A stretch of 64,000 nucleotides of DNA, from positions 620,001 through 684,000 of the forward strand of contig NZ_CP011025.1 in NCBI RefSeq assembly GCF_000238395.3. Reading direction: 5' to 3'. The notes under the pieces were generated by a model. It ran no database searches. It was not told the origin of the DNA and saw only the letters and a list, made by a program, of their open reading frames with translations. Source of the stretch: Pseudoalteromonas arctica A 37-1-2. Lineage in GTDB: Bacteria; Pseudomonadota; Gammaproteobacteria; Enterobacterales; Alteromonadaceae. Shown here piece after piece: positions 48,087 to 56,719 of this stretch. Each line of letters starts with the position of its first letter. Positions within the stretch are counted from its first letter, which is position 1. The position numbers were made by a program, and so were the translations under genes.

Positions 48087-48767
48087 ATGGGAATATTTAA
48101 CCGCGTAAATGATGTAATTCAATCAAACATTGTCGCCATGCTTGATAAAGCAGAAGATCCAGAAAAGCTTTTAAACCTAATGCTTACCGAGATGCAAGAT
48201 GCATTGAATGAGTCCCGTAGTACAGCAGCCGCTTTATTGTGTGAAGAGAAAGTAATTAATCGCCAAATTGATACTAAAAAAACAGAATTAGCAGCTTGGC
48301 AAATTAAAGCAGAACGTGCGGTTGAGAAGGGCAGTGATGACCTTGCTAAGTCTGCCTTACTTGAAAAGCAGCGCGTTAACGAAAGCATTGAAAATAAGCA
48401 AACTCAACTAGAAACATTGCAAGAGTCTATTGGAAAAATTAAGTCTGATTGTGAGCGCTTGCAGCAAAAAATGGCTATGGCTAAAACTAAGCAAGCTCAG
48501 TTAATGCAACGCCATAATGTTGCCATTGCTAGAGGGCGAATCAGTACGCAACTACAAAGCGATAAAGTAGCTCATGCGTTGTCTCGTTTTGAACAAATAG
48601 AGCAGCGTGTTGAAGGTATTGAAGCTCAAGTAGAGGCTTATGAGCTGACTGATACAGCAAGCTCTACCAGTGCCCAAATTGAGTCGTTAGTTAAAAATGA
48701 AAAAATTGATGCTGAGTTGGCTCGCTTAAAGGCGAACTTAAATACTAATTTAAAACACACTGCTTAG
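48087..48767 (+). CDS. pspA: Phage shock protein A
   Basis: ESCRT-III-like membrane-stress effector that coats damaged inner membrane and, in E. coli, inhibits PspF. The 226-aa protein starts MGIFNRVNDVIQSN (amphipathic helix) and is a long coiled coil, with EDPEKLLNLMLTEMQDAL conserved. AGGAG lies eight bases before the ATG; 28 upstream in-frame codons are spurious, since they would place the start before the sigma-54 promoter's expected transcription start. Confidence 0.95.
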   Translation: MGIFNRVNDVIQSNIVAMLDKAEDPEKLLNLMLTEMQDALNESRSTAAALLCEEKVINRQIDTKKTELAAWQIKAERAVEKGSDDLAKSALLEKQRVNESIENKQTQLETLQESIGKIKSDCERLQQKMAMAKTKQAQLMQRHNVAIARGRISTQLQSDKVAHALSRFEQIEQRVEGIEAQVEAYELTDTASSTSAQIESLVKNEKIDAELARLKANLNTNLKHTA

Positions 48768-48776
48768 GAGATTGCT

Positions 48777-48983
48777 ATGAACAGCTTTAACCGTCAACGA
48801 GGTTGGTATAAAGATACTCTAAATAAAAAAATATCGGGTGTTTGTAGTGGTTTAGCTCGTAGATTGGACTTTCCGGTATGGGCAACACGCGTAGTTACTA
48901 TTTTGTTGTTTTTGAGTTTTCCGTTTGCAATTGCACTTGGTTATTTTATAGCGCATTGCTGCCTTGAAAATAAAGAGTATTAA
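48777..48983 (+). CDS. pspC: Phage shock protein C (short form)
   Basis: PspC-domain membrane protein, 68 aa, about half the E. coli length. KISGVCSGLARRLDFPVWATRVVT is the domain core (about 18-41), and one membrane helix follows (about 40-62). The C-terminal cytoplasmic part of E. coli PspC is absent. It starts nine bases after pspA with GGAG. No pspB lies between them or after, so this is a minimal psp operon. Confidence 0.9.
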   Translation: MNSFNRQRGWYKDTLNKKISGVCSGLARRLDFPVWATRVVTILLFLSFPFAIALGYFIAHCCLENKEY

Positions 48984-49141
48984 TACCAACAGGCATAAAT
49001 ATTTGAACAATTTAACGAATTAAATCACTCTATAACGTTGTTGAAAATTTTCATTTAGAACAACTAGATATAAAAATTTTTGCCTAGTTATAGCGCAATT
49101 TCTTATCGTTAAATAGACCTCATATATAAGCCGGTTGGTAT
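48983..49141. repeat. 159-bp MITE-like element
   Basis: The ends ATACCAACAGGC and GCCGGTTGGTAT are inverted repeats matching at 11 of 12 positions. The interior is AT-rich without a reading frame. The element starts at the last base of the pspC stop codon and ends four bases before the AAGGAG-type ribosome binding site of the next gene. Confidence 0.7.
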
Positions 49142-49154
49142 AAGGAGAATTACT

Positions 49155-49481
49155 ATGAAAGCTTTGGCAGTATGTGTAATTATCTATTTATTACTGTTTA
49201 CTGATTTAATAACGTTTGTGCAGATTGATTCTTGGCAGTTGCCGTTATGGATTGCTGATATTAGCTGGGCTGGGCTTGAGCTTGTAGGTGCTTTGGCCGC
49301 AATTGTTGCTGTAGTTGCTGTAGTGGCTTTAATTACTATGGGATTAGTTGGTGCGGGTGTAGTGGCATTAGCAGGGACTGTTTTAGCGCTTTTATTCGGA
49401 TCTATAATGATTGCATGGCCGTTACTATTTGTTGCAGTGTTGTGTTGGCTTGTTGCCGATAACAAAAAAGTAGCCTCTTAA
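49155..49481 (+). CDS. Small Ala/Val-rich inner-membrane protein
   Basis: Unknown. It encodes 108 residues with three predicted membrane helices (about 3-20, 38-62 and 66-100) and almost no soluble part beyond a short basic tail (DNKKVAS). AAGGAG lies seven to eight bases before the ATG. Position after pspAC suggests a membrane-stress link, but an inserted repeat separates them and the tie is only positional. Confidence 0.65.
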   Translation: MKALAVCVIIYLLLFTDLITFVQIDSWQLPLWIADISWAGLELVGALAAIVAVVAVVALITMGLVGAGVVALAGTVLALLFGSIMIAWPLLFVAVLCWLVADNKKVAS

Positions 49482-49557
49482 TCCTTAATTTGACTGACTA
49501 TTATAGGTTAACTATGTTAAATTTAGCCTGTAATTTTAAGTTCTCATAAGGATAAGA

Positions 49558-50070
49558 ATGATGACGAAACTATGTTTTTCGATGGCTTCTGCATTAATAT
49601 TTAGTTTTTTTTCGTCATCGTTGGCGGCGCACTCAGGGCACGATCATGGTTCTGATGTGGCTGTGCTCGAAGTAACTAACGCGCAAGTTAGAGAGTTTTT
49701 ACCTGGCAGTACTTCAACTGTAGGTTATTTAACGCTAATAAATCACAGTGGAGCCGCAGCAACTTTAACTAAGGCAACTATTGATGGCTTAGGGCGTGTT
49801 GAAATACACGAGCATTCACATGTAGACGGCATGATGAAAATGCAACAAGTTGAATCAGTTGAAATTAAAGCGCACGAAAGTGTCAGTTTTCAACCTGGCG
49901 GTTATCATTTAATGGTATTTGAACCACAAGAGCCATTAAAAGTAGGGCAAGAACGCAAACTCACGCTATATTTTAGTGACGGTAATCGCTTGTTCACTAA
50001 TGCTCAAGTCGTGTCGCTTGAAGCGCAAGCTACGCAGTCAAAACCATCTACTCAACACGCTCATCACTAG
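49558..50070 (+). CDS. PCu(A)C-type periplasmic copper chaperone
   Basis: DUF461 protein, 170 aa, with a signal peptide (about 1-24, ending SLAAHS). The copper site pattern H(M)x10Mx21HxM is visible: VEIHEHSHVDGMMKMQQV, then FQPGGYHLMVFEPQEPL. His-rich ends (AHSGHDHGSD and the final QHAHH) probably add metal binding. Family members deliver Cu(I) toward cytochrome oxidase assembly. GGATAAG precedes the ATG pair. Confidence 0.9.
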   Translation: MMTKLCFSMASALIFSFFSSSLAAHSGHDHGSDVAVLEVTNAQVREFLPGSTSTVGYLTLINHSGAAATLTKATIDGLGRVEIHEHSHVDGMMKMQQVESVEIKAHESVSFQPGGYHLMVFEPQEPLKVGQERKLTLYFSDGNRLFTNAQVVSLEAQATQSKPSTQHAHH

Positions 50071-50078
50071 GAGTACAC

Positions 50079-51065
50079 ATGTCGCAACACAAAGGAAAAA
50101 TAGCAGGAATAGTTGTTTTACTGCTTATCATATTTTACGCAATTGCTGTTTATTGGAGTACTGAGCCTTCACGTTTTGATGTTGTTGCAAACGCCAAAGA
50201 GCAAGCGCAGCTTCGTAATGAAAAAATAGTTACGGGTTACGTAACTACTTCTACATTAATTACAGTAGCAAATACCTTACTAGATAAACCCGGTGGCTAC
50301 TTATCAAATGATGTAATACCACCAAGTATTATTATGGATGATATGCCGGCGTGGGAATATGGCGCGCTAGAAATGGTGCGTGATTTATCGCTTTCTATGC
50401 GAAAAGATTTTAGCCGTTCGCAATCACAGTCTACGGAACATGAAGCACTTAAAAAGGCGCAGCCACAGTTTAATATAAGCTCTGAAGCATGGGCATGGCC
50501 AAGTGCTGAAGGTGAGTACCAAAAAGGTATTGACTACTTAATGGTATATCGTGGACAAATTGCTAACGAGCATGAGCGTGATAGTCAATTTTATGCACGA
50601 GCAGATAACTTACGTAGTTGGCTTAAAGAAGCTGAAAAACGTTTAGGTAGTTTAAGCCAGCGTTTAAGCGCCAGTGTAGGCCAAGAAAAAGTGAATACCG
50701 ATTTAGCAGGTAATTCATCTAATAAACAAGCAACCCTTGCTCCACTGCAGCAACAAGTAAGAACGCCGTGGTTAGAAATCGACGACGTGTTTTACGAGTC
50801 GCGCGGTGCTACTTGGGCGTTACTACACTTTTTACAAGCGATAGAGTATGACTTTAATGATGTACTTGAAAAGAAAAATGCACGTGTAAGCGTTCAACAA
50901 ATCATACGTGAACTTGAGGCAACTCAAGAAACAGTATGGAGCCCACTTATTTTAAACGGGAATGGTTTTGGCTATGTTGCTAACCACTCTTTAGTTATGG
51001 CAAATTATATTTCTAGAGCCAATGCGGCTTTAATCGAACTTAGCGAACTACTAGCTCAAGGATAA
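50079..51065 (+). CDS. DUF2333 family membrane-anchored protein
   Basis: Unknown function. 328 aa with one N-terminal membrane helix (about 8-26, IAGIVVLLLIIFYAIAVYW) and a large periplasmic part with conserved VTTSTLITVANTLLDKPGGYLSND, MPAWEYGALEMVRDLS and ATWALLHFLQAIEYDF. It is eight bases after the copper chaperone gene and three bases before the barrel gene, so the three are likely co-transcribed. Confidence 0.82.
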   Translation: MSQHKGKIAGIVVLLLIIFYAIAVYWSTEPSRFDVVANAKEQAQLRNEKIVTGYVTTSTLITVANTLLDKPGGYLSNDVIPPSIIMDDMPAWEYGALEMVRDLSLSMRKDFSRSQSQSTEHEALKKAQPQFNISSEAWAWPSAEGEYQKGIDYLMVYRGQIANEHERDSQFYARADNLRSWLKEAEKRLGSLSQRLSASVGQEKVNTDLAGNSSNKQATLAPLQQQVRTPWLEIDDVFYESRGATWALLHFLQAIEYDFNDVLEKKNARVSVQQIIRELEATQETVWSPLILNGNGFGYVANHSLVMANYISRANAALIELSELLAQG

Positions 51066-51068
51066 AAA

Positions 51069-51833
51069 ATGAAAAAGTATTGTTTAGCAGCAGCCCTTTC
51101 AATGGCATGTTTAGCACCAGCGGCGCAAGCTGACACTCTACTAGGTTTATACGTAGGTGTTGATGGATGGAAGTCAGATAACGATGGCCAATTTTCTTAT
51201 AAAGACAAAGCATCACAAGATTTTGATTTTGAAGATGAGACTTTTGTAAGTTACTACGCGGCGCTTGAGCACCCTGTGCCACTAGTTCCAAACATTAAAT
51301 TAAAGTATACAGAGCTTGAGCTAAATGGTTCAGCGCTGCTTACAGATACATTTAGCTTTAATGGTTCTAAATATACAATAGGTACTACGGTAGATACTGT
51401 AAGTGATTTAACGCATATTGATTATATCTTTTACTACGAAATTTTTGATAACGATTTAATCTCAATTGACTTAGGTTTAAATGTTAAGCAGTTCGACGGT
51501 GAAATTACAGTAGAATACGAGGATGATGATTTTCCTCAAAGAGAAACAAAAGACTTCTCTGGTTTTGTTCCTCTTGCATACGGCCGTGCCGAAGCTGGCT
51601 TACCATTTACTGGTTTAAGTGTGTTTTTTGAAGGTAGCTTTTTGGCTATTGACGACAGTAAAGTACAAGATTACCAAGTAGGCGTAGCATGGGAACTTAT
51701 TGATAACTTGGCAGTAGATGTTGCTGTTAAAGCCGGTTACCGCTCTATGGTATTAGAACTTGATGATGTAGATGATATTACTACTGATATTGATGCATCT
51801 GGCCCATTTGCGGGTATTCAGGTTCATTTTTAA
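51069..51833 (+). CDS. TIGR04219-type outer-membrane beta-barrel protein
   Basis: Signal peptide (about 1-22, ending AAQA), then 232 residues of alternating hydrophobic strands starting LLGLYVGVDGWKSD and ending in the aromatic OMP terminus FAGIQVHF. Pattern and 254-aa length fit the TIGR04219 family found in Shewanella, Vibrio and Pseudoalteromonas. Role unknown. It starts three bases after the DUF2333 stop. Confidence 0.82.
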   Translation: MKKYCLAAALSMACLAPAAQADTLLGLYVGVDGWKSDNDGQFSYKDKASQDFDFEDETFVSYYAALEHPVPLVPNIKLKYTELELNGSALLTDTFSFNGSKYTIGTTVDTVSDLTHIDYIFYYEIFDNDLISIDLGLNVKQFDGEITVEYEDDDFPQRETKDFSGFVPLAYGRAEAGLPFTGLSVFFEGSFLAIDDSKVQDYQVGVAWELIDNLAVDVAVKAGYRSMVLELDDVDDITTDIDASGPFAGIQVHF

Positions 51834-51866
51834 TTAGTATTTTCTAATTAAACAAAGCGTGGCATA

Positions 51867-52754
51867 TTATTTTATTGCGTGCCACGCTAAATCAAACTCT
51901 CCCTCTAGCGCATTATTAATCAACTGCTTATAGACCTTATTGACAGGAAAAGTAATGAGTTTAGATAGCTCATCACCTGTTTGAGTAAATTTGTAATAGC
52001 TTAATACCAAATCACTACTCTTTGCTTTTAACGTTACTTTTTGCGATAAAAATGAAAGGGTAAGCTCTTGCCCCGCTTTAAGCACTGCAGATTCAATTTC
52101 TTTTCTATACAGTAAATTAAGATCCATGAGCGTTAAAATATCAGGAAAGCTAATACCCGTTTTTCCTAAATTTAAAGATACTTTATTTCCTTTTCGTAGC
52201 AAATCAAACAAGGACGGTTTTTTGTAAAAGCCGAGTAATATAAAGTGGCTGTCGTCTTTTTCGTTATAGCCTGAGAGCGACACACATTTTTGCAAAGAGT
52301 CTGCTTCTCGCTGTGTCATATGTTTTAAAGTTTGTAGGCTTTTAATTGAAAACGTACCAGGGTTAAGTGTTTCTCCTGTTAAAATTTTTGCCCATAAAAT
52401 TTGCATTGATTCATTAGAAGTATCTTCACACAGCGCTATAAAATGCTCTACCCAATCAACATCGGGCTGTTTACTACTTGCTACATCAGGGCAAAACCCC
52501 ATAGCCATTGCTAAAATTGACTCTATATTTTGTTGTTGTTTGATAAGTAATAAATCTTGGCGTTTTTGAGCGCGAGCTAAAACAGAGTTTTCACTGTTAA
52601 TATGATAAAGCGGCTTAATTTGGCCCTTAATATCGTAACTTTGCTCATTAGTAGGTAGTACACCGTTATTACCTACTTTTGTTATAGGGTAACCAAGTAA
52701 GGATTCGATGATGTTGGCAAGATTAATTCTCGCCTGTGCTGTTTTGATTGTCAT
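51867..52754 (-). CDS. TIGR03899/DUF2806-like protein
   Basis: Unknown cytoplasmic protein of 295 aa without signal or membrane segments. Characteristic pieces are ARAQKRQDLLLIKQQQNIESIL (about 63-84, helical), VDWVEHFIALCEDTSNESMQ and LWAKILTGETLNPGTFSIKSL (about 130-155), common to this family. The ATG was chosen over a TTG 39 bases upstream. The start lies 32 bases inside the SRPBCC gene end, suggesting coupling. Confidence 0.78.
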   Translation of the reverse strand: MTIKTAQARINLANIIESLLGYPITKVGNNGVLPTNEQSYDIKGQIKPLYHINSENSVLARAQKRQDLLLIKQQQNIESILAMAMGFCPDVASSKQPDVDWVEHFIALCEDTSNESMQILWAKILTGETLNPGTFSIKSLQTLKHMTQREADSLQKCVSLSGYNEKDDSHFILLGFYKKPSLFDLLRKGNKVSLNLGKTGISFPDILTLMDLNLLYRKEIESAVLKAGQELTLSFLSQKVTLKAKSSDLVLSYYKFTQTGDELSKLITFPVNKVYKQLINNALEGEFDLAWHAIK

Positions 52755-53304
52755 GGCTGTGCATTGTCCTTTGTGAATGACTAAGCTGAGCAACAGTTTT
52801 AAGGTTATTTAATCCCAGAGACACTGTATTGCGCAGCACATACTCGCTCAAAATTGCGGTGTAGCCAGATATTAAAGGAGTGGTTGTTTGCCCTTCAATA
52901 TTACATATTAAAGTAACAATACCGTTTTGCTCACTAAAATTAAATGTTCCTCTGATAATATGTTCAGCATTTAAAAGTATGTTAAAGCTGACCTTATTTT
53001 GGCTTACCGAAGTTATGATCATTTCACCATAACCCCATTTCCCTTTCCAAGACTGATGAGCCCCTAAGCCAGAACTGGGTTCGCCCAAAGTAAAGCGTAT
53101 GCTGGAGTCTACTTTTTCCCACGGAGACCATTTTTGCCATTGACTAAAGTCGGTGACAAGCGGCTTTACTACTTCTATATTTGCATTGATTTCAATTGTT
53201 TTATTCACACTATAGCTTTGAGGGAGTATCAGCCCTATCAGTACGAGTACTAATAGTAATAACAGTACGCCTTTAATTAATATTTTTAATAGCTTAATAA
53301 GCAC
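52723..53304 (-). CDS. SRPBCC (START/polyketide-cyclase-like) membrane-anchored protein
   Basis: 193 aa. It has one N-terminal membrane helix (about 8-27, IKGVLLLLLVLVLIGLIL) followed by an SRPBCC ligand-binding fold starting YSVNKTIEINANIEVV and FSQWQKWSPWEKVD (about 53-66). The tail after about residue 170 is polar and His/Ser/Asn rich. The ligand is unknown; such proteins often bind lipids or other hydrophobics. It is the first gene of a two-gene unit with the TIGR03899-like gene. Confidence 0.8.
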   Translation of the reverse strand: MLIKLLKILIKGVLLLLLVLVLIGLILPQSYSVNKTIEINANIEVVKPLVTDFSQWQKWSPWEKVDSSIRFTLGEPSSGLGAHQSWKGKWGYGEMIITSVSQNKVSFNILLNAEHIIRGTFNFSEQNGIVTLICNIEGQTTTPLISGYTAILSEYVLRNTVSLGLNNLKTVAQLSHSQRTMHSHDNQNSTGEN

Positions 53305-53742
53305 ACCTTTATTCGTTTTTTGAGCTAAAATACAACAACTTTTATTAATGGACTATAGTATGAATTAGATTATAAACCAAAAATAATTTATTAATTGTTA
53401 CTTAGTTGCATGAATACTGTTAGAGCTATATTTTTAATGAAGCTATGAAATAAATACACTTGTTGAAAGTTTTGATTCTACATTTCTTGGTTTTGTAAAA
53501 TGAACCAATAAGATGTGAAGCATAGAATCAGTAAAATTGCTTAAAGATTTGGGGAGTGTTTTATGTATGCATACTTATTTTAAAAATCGAACTTATAAAT
53601 AAACGCTTAACAAAGGCTATTTTTATTATTCAAGATAATGAACGATTTAGAATTTAAGGCGCGATATGCTTTGACTACTTTGTATATATAAACAATTTAG
53701 TAGGGTATAATTCGCGCCTTTTGTTATTCTACGGCCACAATT
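53305..53742. other. AT-rich intergenic region
   Basis: 438 bases between the leftward SRPBCC gene and ygiQ with no supported gene. Near ygiQ the inverted pair AAGGCGCGA (about 53658) and TCGCGCCTT (about 53714) brackets a TATAAT-type -10 (in GGGTATAATTCGCGCC), a likely ygiQ promoter. A GGGGAG followed by ATG about 170 bases before ygiQ opens only a six-codon frame and is not called. Confidence 0.6.
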
Positions 53743-55920
53743 ATGAGCACACTCAAAGCTAAGCGCGCCTTATTTTCATACCCTAAATACTGGGCTGAAT
53801 GTTATGGCACCGCGCCATTTTTACCAACTACACGTGAAGAAATGGATGCACTTGGCTGGGATAGCTGCGACATAATAATAATTAGTGGCGACGCGTACGT
53901 CGATCATCCTAGTTTTGGTATGGCGGTAATTGGCCGTGTACTTGAAGCGCAAGGCTTTAGAGTGGGTATTATTGCCCAGCCAGCATGGGACTCTAAAGAT
54001 GCATTTATGGAACTAGGCAGACCGAATTTATTTTTTGGTGTAACAGCTGGCAACATGGATTCGATGATCAATCGCTATACAGCTGAAAAGCGTATGCGCC
54101 ACGATGATGCTTACACGCCAGATAACGTAGGTGGTAAACGTCCAGATCGCGCCGTAATGATTTACTCGCAAAAATGCCGTGAAGCATACAAAGGTATCCC
54201 AATTGTTATTGGCGGTATTGAAGCCAGCCTTCGTCGTATAGCTCATTACGACTATTGGCAAGAAAAAGTACGTCGTAGTATTTTGTTTGATGCAAAAGCT
54301 GATATTTTAATTTACGGTAACGCAGAGCGTCCGTTAGTTGAAGTTGCACACCGTATTGCCGCAGGCGAAACAATGGATACTATTCAAGATATTCGCGGCA
54401 CGGCTGTTATCAGAAGAGAACCTTTACCAGGTTGGCGTGGAAGTGACTCTACGGCTATAGATAAAATTGGTAAAATCGACCCAATTCCAAATCCATACGG
54501 CGCGGATGATGTTGGCTGTAGTAAATCTGAATTTAAACAAGCCGGTATAGATTTAAAAGCAGAAGCTGCAAAACCAATTATGGTTCAGCCTGCGCGACCT
54601 AAGCCATGGGAAAAAACTTACGTTAAGTTACCTGCTTATGAGCAAGTAAGTGTTAACAAACCTTTATACGCCCACGCTTCGCGTATTCTACATCAAGAAA
54701 CAAATCCTGGTTGTGCAAGAGCACTGTTTCAGCGACACGGCGATCGTTCTATTTGGGTAAACCCGCCAGCATACCCATTAGAAACACATGAGATGGATGC
54801 TGTGTTTGGTTTACCGTATCAGCGTATTCCTCACCCAAGTTACGGCGACTCTAAAATTCCTGCTTACGACATGATAAAAACGTCAGTTAATATTATGCGC
54901 GGTTGTTTTGGTGGGTGTTCGTTTTGCTCAATTACGGAGCATGAAGGGCGTATTATTCAAAGCCGTTCGCAAGAATCAATTATTGAAGAAATTGAACAGA
55001 TTAGAGATAAAGTACCCGGTTTTACTGGTGTTATTTCTGATTTAGGTGGTCCAACTGCAAATATGTATAAACTGCGTTGTACGAGCAAAAAGGCAGAAAG
55101 TACCTGTAGACGTTTATCATGTGTGTATCCTGAAATTTGTAAGCATATGGATACAGATCATACGCCAACAATAGACTTATATAAAAAAGCACGTGAAGTT
55201 AAGGGTATCAAAAAGGTATTGATTGCTTCTGGAGTTCGTTACGACTTAGCTGTACGCGACCCGCGTTACGTTAAAGAATTAGTAACGCATCATGTAGGTG
55301 GCTACTTAAAAATAGCGCCAGAGCATACAGAGGATGGTCCATTATCAAAAATGATGAAACCAGGTATGGGGGCGTACGATCAATTTAAAGAATTATTTGA
55401 TAAGTATTCTAAAGAAGCCGGTAAAAAGCAGTATTTAATTCCTTACTTTATATCTGCTCACCCAGGGACAAAAGATGAAGACATGGTAAACATGGCTTTA
55501 TGGCTTAAATCAAACGACTTTAAGCTTGATCAGGTACAAAATTTTTACCCATCACCGATGGCTAATGCGACGACTATTTACCACACAGAAATGAACTCTT
55601 TACGTAATATAAAAAACAATACAGAAGTTGTTCCAGTACCTAAAGGTGCTCGCCAACGTAGATTACATAAAGCTATTTTACGTTACCATGATGCAGCAGG
55701 TTGGCCGATGATACGTGAAGCACTGCGTAAACTGGGTAAAGCTAATTTAATTGGTAAAGGGCCTAACTGTTTAGTGCCTGAAGAAGGGCGTGATGAAAAA
55801 GCAGGTAAAGGTGGCAGTAAAGGCGGACGTCCGGCACTAACGCGACATACCGGTTTTAGCCAATTTAAAAAGGCAAACACTAAACCAAAAGTAGGCGGTA
55901 ATCGTCAAAGTACACGTTAG
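53743..55920 (+). CDS. ygiQ: YgiQ-family radical SAM protein
   Basis: Radical-SAM enzyme with unknown reaction, 725 aa. The cluster-binding cysteines are C388, C392 and C395 (CFGGCSFC), in a B12-binding-independent UPF0313 layout. An N-terminal domain (about 1-330, beginning [21 protein letters not shown]) and the basic C-terminal tail ([14 protein letters not shown]) are typical. It stands alone. Confidence 0.93.
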   Translation: MSTLKAKRALFSYPKYWAECYGTAPFLPTTREEMDALGWDSCDIIIISGDAYVDHPSFGMAVIGRVLEAQGFRVGIIAQPAWDSKDAFMELGRPNLFFGVTAGNMDSMINRYTAEKRMRHDDAYTPDNVGGKRPDRAVMIYSQKCREAYKGIPIVIGGIEASLRRIAHYDYWQEKVRRSILFDAKADILIYGNAERPLVEVAHRIAAGETMDTIQDIRGTAVIRREPLPGWRGSDSTAIDKIGKIDPIPNPYGADDVGCSKSEFKQAGIDLKAEAAKPIMVQPARPKPWEKTYVKLPAYEQVSVNKPLYAHASRILHQETNPGCARALFQRHGDRSIWVNPPAYPLETHEMDAVFGLPYQRIPHPSYGDSKIPAYDMIKTSVNIMRGCFGGCSFCSITEHEGRIIQSRSQESIIEEIEQIRDKVPGFTGVISDLGGPTANMYKLRCTSKKAESTCRRLSCVYPEICKHMDTDHTPTIDLYKKAREVKGIKKVLIASGVRYDLAVRDPRYVKELVTHHVGGYLKIAPEHTEDGPLSKMMKPGMGAYDQFKELFDKYSKEAGKKQYLIPYFISAHPGTKDEDMVNMALWLKSNDFKLDQVQNFYPSPMANATTIYHTEMNSLRNIKNNTEVVPVPKGARQRRLHKAILRYHDAAGWPMIREALRKLGKANLIGKGPNCLVPEEGRDEKAGKGGSKGGRPALTRHTGFSQFKKANTKPKVGGNRQSTR

Positions 55921-55962
55921 TGATTCAATCTATTAATAACTAGTAGATTAGTTTAATTACGC

Positions 55963-55984
55963 CAAGGGTTTTTAAGCCCTTTTC
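55963..55984 (+). terminator. Probable terminator after ygiQ
   Basis: AAGGG and CCCTT pair around TTTTTAAG, followed by a few T. Further on, GCTCTTTATTATCTA (56007-56021) and TAGGTGATAAAGAGC (56030-56044) form a second, longer, imperfect inverted repeat (13 of 15 matches) without a T-run. Confidence 0.55.
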
Positions 55985-56111
55985 ATGCGTAAATTAAGTA
56001 AACCTTGCTCTTTATTATCTATATTATTGTAGGTGATAAAGAGCGAGCTTTTAGAAACCCCTCTTGAGATAGCACGTATTTAGTGTCTATATACTTGCAG
56101 TTAGTTTTTTC

Positions 56112-56663
56112 TTAAAACGTTGATGATAACCACAAACGTAATTTAAGTGACCATAACGGCTGAATGCCTGTTAGCCCTTGCGTCATTTTATTATCTTTTA
56201 AGATTATATAAGATGGCGTGACTTGCCCTTGCCAATCGGCAAATATCTCACCGTGTTGATCGTTGACAGTGATAAAACTGTAGCCATGATCATTTAGATA
56301 CTCATGTAGCTTTTGATCCGAACCTGATTTTACTGCGATGCTCACGATAGGGTAGTTATTCTCGTTTGCGAGTTCGTTTATGGCAGGGGAGGTAATACTA
56401 CAAATAGGGCACCAAGTTCCCCAAAAATAGACAAGTGTTGGTTTATCTTGGCTCATTGCTGCTAAATCAATGTTTTGCCCTTTATAATCTATTAATTGTA
56501 ATTGAGGATTTGCTGGCATAACAGGTTGTCGCCACCAATTGACAGCGTTATAAATTACGAAAAATATGAAACCATATATCAACACACTTTTTAATATTGA
56601 TAGGCCTTTTTGTTTTGGCGTTTTGTTAGGTGTGTCTTTTTTATTTTTGGTATCCGTTGTCAT
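56112..56663 (-). CDS. Membrane-anchored thioredoxin-like (TlpA/ScsD-type) protein
   Basis: 183 aa. A charged Lys/Thr-rich N-terminus is followed by one membrane helix (about 23-41) and a periplasmic thioredoxin domain with redox motif CPIC at 85-88 (WGTWCPICS) and the cis-proline segment VTPSYIIL. The CPIC active site fits ScsD-like proteins of the suppressor-of-copper-sensitivity group, but no other scs genes are nearby. Role: reduction or isomerisation of periplasmic disulfides (inferred). Confidence 0.88.
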   Translation of the reverse strand: MTTDTKNKKDTPNKTPKQKGLSILKSVLIYGFIFFVIYNAVNWWRQPVMPANPQLQLIDYKGQNIDLAAMSQDKPTLVYFWGTWCPICSITSPAINELANENNYPIVSIAVKSGSDQKLHEYLNDHGYSFITVNDQHGEIFADWQGQVTPSYIILKDNKMTQGLTGIQPLWSLKLRLWLSSTF

Positions 56664-56719
56664 AGTTGCAGCTTTACCCTAAGTGTTTTTTACTTTAGTT
56701 ATTTGCAAAGGTTTCTAAT

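Noticed and set aside
53563..53583. Small frame after GGGGAG in the spacer before ygiQ
   Set aside because: Only six codons; no evidence for a leader peptide.
56007..56044. 15-bp imperfect inverted repeat between ygiQ and the thioredoxin-like gene
   Set aside because: No T-run and only one copy seen, so not called as terminator or mobile repeat; noted under the ygiQ terminator.
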